NCBI GenBank assembly: GCA_965199935.1
Contig: CBDATD010000001.1
Span: forward strand, 434,001-498,000
Length of the DNA stretch: 64,000 bases
Direction: 5' to 3'
DNA from: JAPPLG01 sp965199935
GTDB taxonomy: Bacteria; Bdellovibrionota; Bdellovibrionia; Bdellovibrionales; UBA1609
In this document: positions 1 to 8,642 of the stretch, piece by piece
Layout: the number at the start of each line of letters is the position of its first letter
Position numbering within the stretch: the stretch's first letter is position 1
Translations under genes and position numbers: made by a program
Notes under the pieces: generated by a model
Told to the model about the DNA's origin: nothing
The model's input: only the letters and a program-made list of their open reading frames with translations
Database searches by the model: none

Positions 1-1763
1 CTGGATTTCCAGTAAAGAGAGTAAAAGTATTGATCTAAGGCCCTCTTAATAAAAAAATCATACACCGTCATAAATGGAAAAAGAGGAATGCCTAGTATCT
101 CTCCTATTTTCCCAAAAGCAGACAAACAAGAAACCGCTGATGATTCGGCAATTTCAAATCTTAAAAAACGATGACCGGGTTTTGTATCCGGCTGTAAGTC
201 AGGCGATTTTTTATCTTCCAAAGCCCACTTGGAATTTTTTGAAGAAAGACGCGGCGTTTGATAAACTTTTTGATCCATATTGAAAGACAAGTTTGTAGAT
301 GTTCCCACATCAGGAGACAGGGATACAAACATTTTAGAAACTTCTCGAAAAGGTTTTTCCTGTTCTCCAAGACCGGAGTTCAAAGCAATACGGCTCATCT
401 TAGACATCCACTGCCCCAGCATCCACTGAGTGTGAGGATAACTCATCATCTTTAGAGGAATTCCCAGCTCTTGGGGAAGGCGGTCCGCCATTCCTTTAAA
501 TTGCTTCTTATTCTCTTGGCGCATTTCTTTTTGCTGTTGAAATTCTTTTAAAAGCTCCTCATGTCTTTTCTGCAAAAATTTTCCTTCCGGAGATTTAGGT
601 TCAAATTTAGGAAAATCTTTACTGCTTTCAGAAAAACCAGTTTTCTTTTTTAATGCCAACAGCTCCCTGCCTGAAGGCAGGGCAGAGTGATTCCCCCCCC
701 GGCCTGCCATCTCCAGCCCCCAGCCCTTAAGGGTGTGGGCAATAACAGCACAAGGCTTTTGAGAAGACTGCTTGGATTCTTCCAAAGCTGAAGTGATGAT
801 TTTCATATCATGTCCGCCTAAATCATGGACCGCTTCCTTCAGTTCAGAACCATTGAGGCTGTTTAGAAAATTTTTAAGCTTTGGAGATTGAGCTAAAATG
901 AATTCACGGATTTGAGAGCTGTCCAGCTGAAGCAGGCTTTGCAGATCCCAATCCGAAAGATTTTCCAAAAATGTTTTAAACAAGGAGCCTTCTGGTTTTT
1001 TAAATAACTGAAGCCTTTTTTCACCGTGGCGTACTTGTAAGACATCCCAGCCATTGGCTAAAAAAGTTTTTTCAATTCTTTTATCATCTGTCCCCATAGG
1101 AGAATACGGCACACGATGTCCATCCAAACTTTGTCTGTTGTAATCAATAATCCATGTAAGAGAGCCTAACCCTCTTTCAGCAAAATCCGGAACGGCCTCA
1201 AACAAAGAGCCCTCCCGAAACTCTGAATCTCCAATAACCGCCCAAAAATGAGCTGGCGGGGCGGTCCAGCCTTGATCTCTTAAGTAATTATAAGCTAGAG
1301 CCAAATAACCTAACACCACTGGAGGAATGCCCACAGTACCGGAAGGAAGAAAATTATGATGATCTGGATCATAATGGGAATGATAAGATTGAAAAACATA
1401 AGGACGCTTTTTTGTTGAAAAATCTCTCAAACCGCCCATCGCCTGCTCTGCTGATGATTCTGAGAGAGGCCGGCCTTCGCAGTCTAACAGCAGATTCAAC
1501 AGATAATGGTAAGAATGATCTGTTGGGGAAGCATGAGGTTTATTGACAATAAAGTCGAAGCCTCTTCGAACAATCAAATGCAAAGCTCCCAAAATATGTA
1601 AAGCACTGGTGCTGGCTGAGCTATGCCCTCCCACTTTGGGATCCCCTTTCTGTTTATCAGGCCGCGAGTTGGCTTTTACAATCATTTGATTCAATAAATA
1701 ATGCGCGCCCAAAGCAATAGAATTCACGAACTCCCAATCTAAATTATGTGGTGATTTCTTCAT
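1..1763 (-). CDS. aceE: Pyruvate dehydrogenase E1 component, homodimeric type (partial at window edge)
   Basis: Thiamine-diphosphate E1 subunit that decarboxylates pyruvate and hands the acetyl group to the lipoyl E2 of the cytoplasmic PDH complex. From the ATG at 1763 the minus strand is open for about 587 codons to the left edge, so roughly the C-terminal third of a protein usually near 890 residues is outside the window. Visible marks are a GGHSSAS segment near residue 45, a GDSEFREGS segment followed by IIDYNRQSLDG (the GDG...N-type cofactor motif), and a KGWGL segment. The start is 5 bases beyond the stop of the TonB-like gene, suggesting cotranscription. Odd points inside the frame are an 8-bp perfect palindrome with a 2-base loop at 665-682 and a run of eight G on the coding strand (693-700). 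The family call is firm; the exact subgroup of homodimeric E1 is less so. Confidence 0.88.
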   Translation of the reverse strand, partial: MKKSPHNLDWEFVNSIALGAHYLLNQMIVKANSRPDKQKGDPKVGGHSSASTSALHILGALHLIVRRGFDFIVNKPHASPTDHSYHYLLNLLLDCEGRPLSESSAEQAMGGLRDFSTKKRPYVFQSYHSHYDPDHHNFLPSGTVGIPPVVLGYLALAYNYLRDQGWTAPPAHFWAVIGDSEFREGSLFEAVPDFAERGLGSLTWIIDYNRQSLDGHRVPYSPMGTDDKRIEKTFLANGWDVLQVRHGEKRLQLFKKPEGSLFKTFLENLSDWDLQSLLQLDSSQIREFILAQSPKLKNFLNSLNGSELKEAVHDLGGHDMKIITSALEESKQSSQKPCAVIAHTLKGWGLEMAGRGGNHSALPSGRELLALKKKTGFSESSKDFPKFEPKSPEGKFLQKRHEELLKEFQQQKEMRQENKKQFKGMADRLPQELGIPLKMMSYPHTQWMLGQWMSKMSRIALNSGLGEQEKPFREVSKMFVSLSPDVGTSTNLSFNMDQKVYQTPRLSSKNSKWALEDKKSPDLQPDTKPGHRFLRFEIAESSAVSCLSAFGKIGEILGIPLFPFMTVYDFFIKRALDQYFYSLYWKS

Positions 1764-1768
1764 AGGAC

Positions 1769-2593
1769 TCAAAAAGAGGAAGGCCGCCTGGAAGGCTTCT
1801 GATGGGTTAATGCAAACGTGTAATGCAATCGAACTTGACCATCTTCAGAGACAAGACGCTCCGGAGGATTAGGAAAAGGATGAGCCCTCCTAATAGCTTC
1901 TAAAGAAGCAATATCCAACTTATCCAGCCCGCTCTTTTTTCTCAAAATAAGAGAGTTGAGGCGGCCGCTGGCGGACAGCAAAGCTTCTATCCGAGTGGTT
2001 AAAAACCCATTTGAGAATAATGAATCTATTTCTTGAATGTCCTGCATCTCTGTTTTTAACTGCCGCACCCAATGCCAATGAATTTGGGACTTCACCCTGG
2101 AATAAAAGGTAAAAAAAGAAACTTCCTTTGTATTCAATACAGTGCGGCCGCCTTCTTTTTGGACAGAGTCTAAATGATCAATACGCCCCCAAAGCGGCAG
2201 AAGAGAACGGTTGGGAAGCGGTATTAAAGACCCCTCTTCCTCAGAAAATTTTTGGAAGAACGGGTTAGGACTTTCCCCTAGTTTACCTTTCTGCTCTTCC
2301 AAAGTAGTATTATTGTATTGGCTGAGATAATGGCTCTCTTGAGGGGTTTGTTCATTAAAGTGACTCTGCTCAACAATTTGCAGCTTTGGCTCTTCTTTTT
2401 CTTCAAACTCCTCTACCAAAACACGGTGTTCTTGGACGGGGCTGGGTCTTAAACAGTAAAAGACGTACAACAAAAGCATATGAACGCAAAAGGAGCAAAA
2501 TACAAAAAAAATAAATTTCCGATTCACTGACAAAAACCTCTTAGCACGCTTTTTTATTGACACACAACAATCGGAGAACACACATGGTAACAC
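1769..2593 (-). CDS. TonB-family envelope protein
   Basis: Probably an inner-membrane protein whose C-terminal domain spans the periplasm, as in TonB or TolA-like energy transducers. One hydrophobic segment follows a basic N-terminus (about residues 27-48), then a Glu/Pro/Gln-rich linker, then a C-terminal region (about 165-265) with the TonB_C pattern: a helix around YSRVKSQIHWHW, strands around SGRLNSLILRKKSG, then ASLEAIRRAHPFPNPP. The longest frame starts at GTG 2593, but GTG at 2527 has an AAGAGG ribosome site 9 bases upstream and may be the real start. With the first start, only 18 bases separate it from the divergent phosphatase gene. It lies directly before aceE. No ExbB or ExbD gene is in view, so the motor partner is unknown. 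A general TonB-like mechanotransducer is the best supported call. Confidence 0.7.
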   Translation of the reverse strand: MLPCVFSDCCVSIKKRAKRFLSVNRKFIFFVFCSFCVHMLLLYVFYCLRPSPVQEHRVLVEEFEEKEEPKLQIVEQSHFNEQTPQESHYLSQYNNTTLEEQKGKLGESPNPFFQKFSEEEGSLIPLPNRSLLPLWGRIDHLDSVQKEGGRTVLNTKEVSFFTFYSRVKSQIHWHWVRQLKTEMQDIQEIDSLFSNGFLTTRIEALLSASGRLNSLILRKKSGLDKLDIASLEAIRRAHPFPNPPERLVSEDGQVRLHYTFALTHQKPSRRPSSF

Positions 2594-2611
2594 AAGGGAT
2601 AAACAAAAACA

Positions 2612-3343
2612 ATGGGATTAGAACTTGAGCATTATTCAAGCATTGATATTGGACTGAAAAGAACAAACAATCAGGATTCTATGTTGATCAACAAGCAATT
2701 TAATATTTTCTCTGTTGCCGACGGATTAGGAGGACACCTTGGAGGTGAAGTGGCTTCTTCTATGGCGCTAAGTTTGATGAATGAATCCATCACGGAAAGC
2801 ATGAACAGCCCCCTTAAAAGCAGTTCCTCAGCTATTATTAAAAAAGCATTTAAGAAGGCCAATCGAGAGATTTTCAACCAAGGCCAAATACACACAAGTT
2901 TAAAAGGGATGGGAACCACCCTGGTGATGGCTTGGATTCAGGACAAACAAATTTATATCGGCAATGTCGGAGATTCTAGAGGGTACTTGTATAGAGACTC
3001 CCAACTTTGGCAGATCACGGACGATCATGCTATATTCACAGAAGCCTCAAAAAAGGGTTTTGACATTCAGGAAGACATCGCGTCCAGCCGAAATCTGCTG
3101 ACTAACAGTATAGGCTTTAAAGAAGATATGCAGGTCGATATTTTCACTCGAGACACTGCCGCTGGAGACATTTATCTGCTTTGCTCGGACGGACTGCACA
3201 GTATGGTTTCAAATCAGGTTATTTTGGATGTTTTTAAGTCAGAAGAACTAAAAAACATACCGCAAAAATGCATAATTAAAGCTCTATCTGCAGGGGGGCA
3301 TGACAATGTGGCAGTTGTTGTCGTCAAAATTATTTCTTGTTGA
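2612..3343 (+). CDS. PP2C-type (PPM) serine/threonine phosphatase
   Basis: Cytoplasmic metal-dependent protein phosphatase of the PPM family (PrpC/Stp-like), which reverses Ser/Thr kinase phosphorylation. The 243 residues are a bare catalytic domain with the motifs in order: RTNNQDS near the N-terminus (metal Asp), ADGLGGHLGGE, KGMGTTLV, GNVGDSRGYLYR, ITDDHA, LLCSDGLHSM and GGHDNVAVVVVK. The Asp residues that bind the two metals are present, so it should be active. A weak AAGGG site stands 11 bases before the ATG. It is divergent from the TonB-like gene and 47 bases upstream of an M23 peptidase gene on the same strand, which suggests a link to envelope control. No kinase partner is in the window. 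Confidence 0.9.
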   Translation: MGLELEHYSSIDIGLKRTNNQDSMLINKQFNIFSVADGLGGHLGGEVASSMALSLMNESITESMNSPLKSSSSAIIKKAFKKANREIFNQGQIHTSLKGMGTTLVMAWIQDKQIYIGNVGDSRGYLYRDSQLWQITDDHAIFTEASKKGFDIQEDIASSRNLLTNSIGFKEDMQVDIFTRDTAAGDIYLLCSDGLHSMVSNQVILDVFKSEELKNIPQKCIIKALSAGGHDNVAVVVVKIISC

Positions 3344-3390
3344 AAAAATAAACGTTCCGGCGTATTTCATAGATATAGAGGGCAGGAAAA

Positions 3391-4347
3391 ATGAAAAAAA
3401 AGTATTCCGTTTTTATTGTAGATAATTCTCAGAAAAACTCCATGCGCTCCTGGTCTTTTTCCGTCCGCCGGCTCCGAATGGTCCTGGGAGGCTTCACCAT
3501 TTTACTTCTTTTGTTCGCTTTAGGCGCCTTAGATTATTCTTTGGCTGTCTTCAATCAGGCAGAGCTAAAGAGACTGCGTGCAGAAAATAAGGAATTAAAC
3601 CATCATGTGAAGGTCATTTCTGAGAAAACAGAAGACCTGGTGATTCAATTACAGAGGGTGGAGGATTTTTCAGTAAAGTTGAAGTCCATCGCCCAACAAG
3701 GATCTACAGCCATAGGCCCTTTGCCTTACAAAGTTTCATCTGATTCTTTGAATCATTGGCCGGTCCACTCCAAACCCTCCGCTTCTCATTCCACAGACAA
3801 AAAAAAAAGCTTTTTAAAAAATAAGAAATCTTTTGAACAGTATCTGAATCAACTGCAAAGACGAACTCATCTCCTGCAGAAACAAGTTTGGGAATCCATA
3901 GGAGCTTTGGAAGAGATGAATCATCTTTTAGCCTTTACTCCCACTGTCACTCCTGTCAGACAGGGGTGGGTCACATCTTCCTTTGGCTACAGAGATCACC
4001 CGATTTTACATATAGGTTTTTCCTCCGATAATCCGCATTTCCACAGAGGTCTGGATATTGCCGCTCAAAGAGGTGCAAAAGTCACAGCTCCTGGAAACGG
4101 GATGGTCATAGCTGTCGGTTACGATGCAGGAATGGGCAATTATATCATTATCAATCATGGCTATAAATTAAAAACTCTCTACGGACATCTGGATCAAATA
4201 TTCGTGAAAGAAGCCCAAAAAATTACGAGGGGGGATTTGATAGCCACAGTTGGCAATACAGGCCGGTCCACAGGCCCTCATCTTCATTATGAAATTCGTA
4301 TTGACAACAAACCTGTGGACCCTGAGCATTACATTTTAGACTTTTAA
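3391..4347 (+). CDS. M23-family (LytM) peptidoglycan endopeptidase with coiled coil
   Basis: Membrane-anchored zinc endopeptidase or divisome-type activator acting on peptidoglycan in the periplasm. The 318 residues begin with a basic cytoplasmic stretch, one transmembrane helix (about 27-50), a coiled coil starting at AELKRLRAENKELNHHVK, a Ser/Lys-rich linker, a second helical part and the M23 domain (about 190-312). Metal and catalytic residues are visible: HFHRGLDIAA gives the first His and Asp, and GPHLHYEIR gives the HxH motif, so the domain looks catalytically competent rather than an EnvC-like dead one. The arrangement is like periplasmic M23 proteins such as MepM or Bdellovibrio-type NlpD relatives. 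The start follows GAGGGCAGGA. It is 13 bases upstream of the LRR lipoprotein gene, so the two probably form an operon with the PP2C gene. Confidence 0.9.
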   Translation: MKKKYSVFIVDNSQKNSMRSWSFSVRRLRMVLGGFTILLLLFALGALDYSLAVFNQAELKRLRAENKELNHHVKVISEKTEDLVIQLQRVEDFSVKLKSIAQQGSTAIGPLPYKVSSDSLNHWPVHSKPSASHSTDKKKSFLKNKKSFEQYLNQLQRRTHLLQKQVWESIGALEEMNHLLAFTPTVTPVRQGWVTSSFGYRDHPILHIGFSSDNPHFHRGLDIAAQRGAKVTAPGNGMVIAVGYDAGMGNYIIINHGYKLKTLYGHLDQIFVKEAQKITRGDLIATVGNTGRSTGPHLHYEIRIDNKPVDPEHYILDF

Positions 4348-4360
4348 GAGAGGGTATTTT

Positions 4361-5149
4361 TTGAAATCTTTAATATTATTTGGCTTCTTTCTTGTCGTTT
4401 CCTGTGCGCCTTTGGATGAAGCAAAACCGCCCGAATCTGAAAAAACAGCAAGACCGAAGGCTGATCCAGAACCTCAAAGAGAAGAACAAGAATCCGCCGC
4501 CAATGCAGCGCCAAAAACACCCGCTCAAGCAAAAAATTCCCCTCCAGCCTTAGCCAATCTGCCCACTCTCTTCCCCGTCTGCGACAGAACTTCCGCTGTT
4601 AGATCAGCCCTTGTAAAAACAGCAGGCTCTTGGTGGGATCCATGGAACTGGCTTGGGCCATCCTGTGAAGACCTAACGATTCAAGATTTAAAGAAGATAG
4701 AAGAGCTGGATCTATCAAACAGCGGCCTTTCATATTTTAAAATTGAAGATTTTGAAAATCTTCCCGCATTGAAGGTGTTGGACGTTTCAGAGAATCTGAT
4801 CTATCACCTCAAAGCAAGCTGGTTTTCAAAACTGCCTCAGCTTGAAGAATTAAGGCTCAGAAACAATCGTATCAATCAGTTAGACCCCAAGGCCTTTGAA
4901 GGGCTGACAAATTTGAAAAAACTAAGTTTACACGGCAATAAAATTCAAATTTTGCCGGAAACACTGATCGCCCACATGACTTTATTGGAGGTCGTTCATC
5001 TTTCAGATAATATTTTGACCAGCCTGCCTCCCAATTTTTTCCTCGGTTTTCAAAATTTGGAAAGAGTCTATCTTCAGAATAATCTCTTTAAAGGCCCTAT
5101 GAACTGCGAAGCCGGCCCGGAATCTTCAAACAGAATCTGCCGCTTTTAA
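4361..5149 (+). CDS. Leucine-rich-repeat lipoprotein
   Basis: Predicted lipoprotein that displays a short leucine-rich-repeat solenoid, probably for protein-protein contacts on the cell envelope. The start is a TTG with a GAGAGGG ribosome site 6 bases upstream. A signal sequence ends in FLVVSC, with the lipidated Cys at about residue 15, then a Pro/Ala/Glu/Lys-rich linker to about residue 65. A Cys-containing cap with WWDPWNWLGPSCEDL is followed by about six 22-24 residue LRR units (L..L.L..N.L..L pattern, residues about 105-245) and a C-terminal pair of Cys. It has no catalytic motif. It follows the M23 peptidase by 13 bases. The ligand is unknown. Confidence 0.85.
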   Translation: MKSLILFGFFLVVSCAPLDEAKPPESEKTARPKADPEPQREEQESAANAAPKTPAQAKNSPPALANLPTLFPVCDRTSAVRSALVKTAGSWWDPWNWLGPSCEDLTIQDLKKIEELDLSNSGLSYFKIEDFENLPALKVLDVSENLIYHLKASWFSKLPQLEELRLRNNRINQLDPKAFEGLTNLKKLSLHGNKIQILPETLIAHMTLLEVVHLSDNILTSLPPNFFLGFQNLERVYLQNNLFKGPMNCEAGPESSNRICRF

Positions 5150-5248
5150 AGTATTCACACCCGAAAGATTTTACTTCACTCTAAAACGCCAAACCCATAA
5201 TCAAATAAAAAGATCACATATTTCATTGGATTTTAAGAACACTATTTA

Positions 5249-6124
5249 TTAAGCAGAACCTTTCAAGATGGGGCGGATAAACAATTTAAAATCTTCAATG
5301 ACCCTTTCATTGCCAAAATCTTCGTATAGTTGGTGCTTGCTGGCAGAATAAAAAATAAGCTGTTTAGGATTTGAGCTTTTCACACACTCAAAGTATCTTT
5401 TGGCCGCCCGGTTATCTACAATAACGTCGTGTCCTGCCAGCTGTATCAAAAGACGTGATTTGATGTTTTGAGGAACACACAGCATTTTAGGGGTTTTAAA
5501 CACCGTAAGATAAATTTCCGGCGACACCCTGTTATGGCGAAACCGATCATTTTCAATGAGGTTCAAAAAATAAGGATCGCGGCTTAAATGAACAGATAAA
5601 ATCCGATTGTGATACGCCCACCATGGGAGCATAATATTCGTTAAATAACTCATCGTTAATTTAAAAAGGGATAAATTGATGCTTAATCCAAAAGCCGGCG
5701 CCGCCAAACAAACCCCTTCAGCAGAAGAAATAATATCCTCCTCATGCAAAAAACCTCTGGCAGTGATCAAAGCCCCTAAAGAATGTCCAAATAAAACAAA
5801 AGGCAGGTTTTGTTCACGAGCGAGTATAAAATCTAGAAAACGAACCAAATCTCTTTCATAAAGCCTAAATTTTCTGACGTATCCCCTCAAACCACTGGAG
5901 CGTCCATGTCCCCTTAAGTCCCAGGCATAGACATTCCACTTGTCTTTATTGAGCTGGCAGGCCAGTCGATCATAACGGTCTGTATTTTCAGAAAGACCGT
6001 GTGTAATGACGACAAAACCCTGAGCATCTTTGACTTTCCACGACTGATAAAAGAGACATCTTTTATGCTCCCCATAAAAATAACCGGTTTCATTGCTCAC
6101 GTGTATATTCTCAAAACTATTCAT
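5249..6124 (-). CDS. Alpha/beta hydrolase, monoacylglycerol lipase-like
   Basis: Serine hydrolase of the lysophospholipase/monoacylglycerol lipase group (Hydrolase_4), likely acting on glycerolipids or other acyl esters in the cytoplasm. The 291 residues have no signal peptide. Motifs: HGLSENTDRYD (oxyanion side), WDLRGHGRSSG, and FGHSLGAL with the nucleophile Ser in GHSLG near residue 117. An Asp in AGHDVIVDNRAA and a His in SASKHQLYED complete a plausible triad. Its ATG overlaps the end of ftsZ by 8 bases (ATGAATAG), so it is translationally coupled to ftsZ at the 3-prime end of the fts cluster, an unusual neighbour. It converges with the LRR lipoprotein gene. Substrate is not deducible. 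Confidence 0.87.
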   Translation of the reverse strand: MNSFENIHVSNETGYFYGEHKRCLFYQSWKVKDAQGFVVITHGLSENTDRYDRLACQLNKDKWNVYAWDLRGHGRSSGLRGYVRKFRLYERDLVRFLDFILAREQNLPFVLFGHSLGALITARGFLHEEDIISSAEGVCLAAPAFGLSINLSLFKLTMSYLTNIMLPWWAYHNRILSVHLSRDPYFLNLIENDRFRHNRVSPEIYLTVFKTPKMLCVPQNIKSRLLIQLAGHDVIVDNRAAKRYFECVKSSNPKQLIFYSASKHQLYEDFGNERVIEDFKLFIRPILKGSA

Positions 6125-7361
6125 CCTTAAAGAAGGACAAGGATTTGCTTAAAAGCCCCTTCGTAGATGAAAATGGAGAGGTTTTCTCCTCCGATGAACT
6201 TTCACTTTTTAAATTCATGCTCAACTGCGGTTCCTCCTGCATTGCAACTTGAGGAAGATTTTGACCTTCCCTATAGCTTTTGGCTTTCTGAAGCAGTCGA
6301 TCTCTGGGAAGCACTCTCATTTCTTTGGAAGAAACAGGAGGAGTGCTTTTTTCTTCTGCGATCGTTTTATTTTCCTGATCTGTTGAAACGGCCTGCTCAG
6401 AACCATCAAAGCCCGTGGCGATAACAGTCACTCGAACCCCTTGAGTTTTATCTTCATGGATCACAGCTCCAAAGATAATCTCAGCATCTGGATGAGCCAT
6501 TTTCGTCACAATGCTGGAAGCCTCGTTGACTTCAGTTAAAGAAAGCTCTTTGTCTCCTGTGACATTGATAATGACCCCTTTAGCGCCGCTTACAGAAATA
6601 TTATCCAACAAAGGAGAGGAAATGGCCTGCTTCACAGCGTTGACTACTCTGTTCTCCCCTTGAGCTGAACCCACTCCCATAATAGCCGCTCCTTTTTCAA
6701 ACATCACCGTTCGGATATCTGCAAAATCCAAATTGATTAAACCATGCACGTTAATTAAATCAGAAATACCCTGCACTGCCTGCAGCAGAACCTCATCCAC
6801 TTTTCTAAAAGTATTTAAAATAGGTGTACCGCGGTCTGAAACTGTAAGAAGTTTATCATTTGGAATCACAATTAAAGTATCTACTTTGTCTTTCAAGGCT
6901 GTGATCCCAAGCTCCGCGTGAAGGGATCTTTTTCTACCCTCAAATGCGAAAGGGCGGGTGACAACCCCCACCGTCAGCACCCCTTGTTGTCTGGCAATAT
7001 CCGCAATGACGGAGGCCGCTCCTGTTCCAGTGCCTCCCCCCATACCTGCGGTAATGAAAACCATATCTACATTTTCCAAAGATTCTGCAATAATTTCACA
7101 AGACTCAATAGCCGCCTGTCTCCCTATGTCCGGATTCGCTCCAGCACCCAGCCCTCGGGTGAGTTTTTCCCCCAGCTGAATTTTCATTTCTGATTTATTT
7201 TTATCCAAAGCCTGCATATCTGTATTGGCAACAATAAAATCCACTCCTGAAAGCTGAGAGGCAATCATTGTTTGGACAGCGTTGCCGCCGGCCCCTCCCA
7301 CACCAATGACTTTTATACGAGCTCCTTCACGTTTGACATTTTCATTTACAATTTCAAACAT
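6117..7361 (-). CDS. ftsZ: Cell division GTPase FtsZ
   Basis: Tubulin-like GTPase that forms the division ring. The 414-residue protein has GVGGAGGNAV near residue 20, the tubulin signature GGGTGTGAA near residue 110, NPDIGRQAA, and the T7 loop NLDFADIRTVM, so polymerisation and GTP hydrolysis should work. The GTPase core ends near residue 318 with TVIATGFDG; a linker of about 90 residues rich in Glu, Ser and Gln follows. The C-terminus ends KGLLSKSLSFFKDE, and the usual conserved tail peptide (D/I-P-x-F-L-R/K) that binds FtsA is not recognisable. It lies 24 bases after ftsA and overlaps the hydrolase gene by 8 bases. Confidence 0.98.
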   Translation of the reverse strand: MFEIVNENVKREGARIKVIGVGGAGGNAVQTMIASQLSGVDFIVANTDMQALDKNKSEMKIQLGEKLTRGLGAGANPDIGRQAAIESCEIIAESLENVDMVFITAGMGGGTGTGAASVIADIARQQGVLTVGVVTRPFAFEGRKRSLHAELGITALKDKVDTLIVIPNDKLLTVSDRGTPILNTFRKVDEVLLQAVQGISDLINVHGLINLDFADIRTVMFEKGAAIMGVGSAQGENRVVNAVKQAISSPLLDNISVSGAKGVIINVTGDKELSLTEVNEASSIVTKMAHPDAEIIFGAVIHEDKTQGVRVTVIATGFDGSEQAVSTDQENKTIAEEKSTPPVSSKEMRVLPRDRLLQKAKSYREGQNLPQVAMQEEPQLSMNLKSESSSEEKTSPFSSTKGLLSKSLSFFKDE

Positions 7362-7385
7362 TATAGTTTTTCCCCTTCAAATCCA

Positions 7386-8567
7386 TTAAGGAATCAAATC
7401 TTTAAACCAATTTTTAAAAGTTAAAGTTTTTTGTTTTGTTTTAAAGTCCAATCGATCATCTTTCGCATAATGAATAAGTCCTAAGGCCGCGCTGTATTTC
7501 AGTTGATTTCCAAAGGAACCGGAAAAACTCCCTTGATGAACAGGTTTTTCAAAATACTCTCTTGCCCAGCCAACAATATTTTTTAGTAAACTGCCCCCGC
7601 CCGTTAAAATAATACCACTGTAGATTTGATCCGCTAATTTTTTATCTCTCAACTCTTCCTTAATAGGATAAAAGCAATGGGATAAAGACTGAGCTAAAGC
7701 AGAATAAAGCTCCTGTCCATTAATCGACAGCCCCTCACTTAAGCTAATTTGTTTTGAAAAATCTTCAGCTGAAGGCAGACCGTATTGAATTTTTAAATTT
7801 TCTGCAAGAGCCGGCGCCGCTTTGAGCCGGCGGACAAGCTCCCCGGTAATATCTTCCCCTCCAAAGGGCAAATGAGACATATAAACCACCCTGCCTCTTA
7901 AAAACACAGAGAGCTGAGAATAATTTTTACCAATATCAATCACACAAACACCTTGAGCCTTGTCCTCTTCAGAAGCCACAGCCAGTCCGGAGGCCAAAGA
8001 TTGAACAACAAAACCCCTGGGAGTTCTACCCGCCGAAGTTAAACAGCGTCTTAAATCTTGAATGGAAGAGATGTCACACGTCACTAACAAAACAGATGTT
8101 TCCAATCGAAATCCGGAAAGGCCGATAGGATTGAAAACATGATCTTTTCTATCTACCCTGAAATAACTGGGCAGAATATGAACAACCTCTTGTCTTTCCG
8201 GCAGGGGGACAGCTCGAGCTGTGGCAATAGACTGCAGGATATGTTTCCGGGTGACCCCGCCTCCAGTGATGATAGCCATCCCTTCCGAAGAAAACATCCT
8301 AAAAGCACCCCCCAAAGACACCCACAAATTGGTGATAGGGCTTTCAGAAACAATTTCGACTTCCTGACAGACACGCCTCACAGCTTCTGCCACGTTTCGA
8401 GTATCTACAATTTGTTGATTTTGTATGCCTTGATGTTCTACTTCAGCAGAACCGATAACTTCCACACCATCGCCAACAACTCCCATGACACATTTGACAG
8501 CACTGGTCCCCAGGTCTAAACCTGTAATGATTTTGCGATCATCCATGTTGAATTGCTTCAAACTCAT
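7386..8567 (-). CDS. ftsA: Cell division protein FtsA
   Basis: Actin-like ATPase that tethers FtsZ filaments to the inner membrane and recruits later divisome proteins. The 393 residues contain the phosphate-1 motif GLDLGTSAVKC near residue 16, a connect/phosphate-2 region VIDIGKNYSQLSVF, and the adenosine motif IILTGGGSLLKN near residue 320. The extreme C-terminus TFKNWFKDLIP is an amphipathic stretch that fits the membrane-targeting helix. It sits between ftsQ (75 bases upstream) and ftsZ (24 bases downstream), the standard order. Nothing looks damaged. Confidence 0.97.
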   Translation of the reverse strand: MSLKQFNMDDRKIITGLDLGTSAVKCVMGVVGDGVEVIGSAEVEHQGIQNQQIVDTRNVAEAVRRVCQEVEIVSESPITNLWVSLGGAFRMFSSEGMAIITGGGVTRKHILQSIATARAVPLPERQEVVHILPSYFRVDRKDHVFNPIGLSGFRLETSVLLVTCDISSIQDLRRCLTSAGRTPRGFVVQSLASGLAVASEEDKAQGVCVIDIGKNYSQLSVFLRGRVVYMSHLPFGGEDITGELVRRLKAAPALAENLKIQYGLPSAEDFSKQISLSEGLSINGQELYSALAQSLSHCFYPIKEELRDKKLADQIYSGIILTGGGSLLKNIVGWAREYFEKPVHQGSFSGSFGNQLKYSAALGLIHYAKDDRLDFKTKQKTLTFKNWFKDLIP

Positions 8568-8642
8568 CCTAAGCCTTCTGTAGTTTAAAAAATTCTTAAG
8601 CTGTCTTTAAAAATACCACAAAATCCTTAGTTGAAGAAAAGA

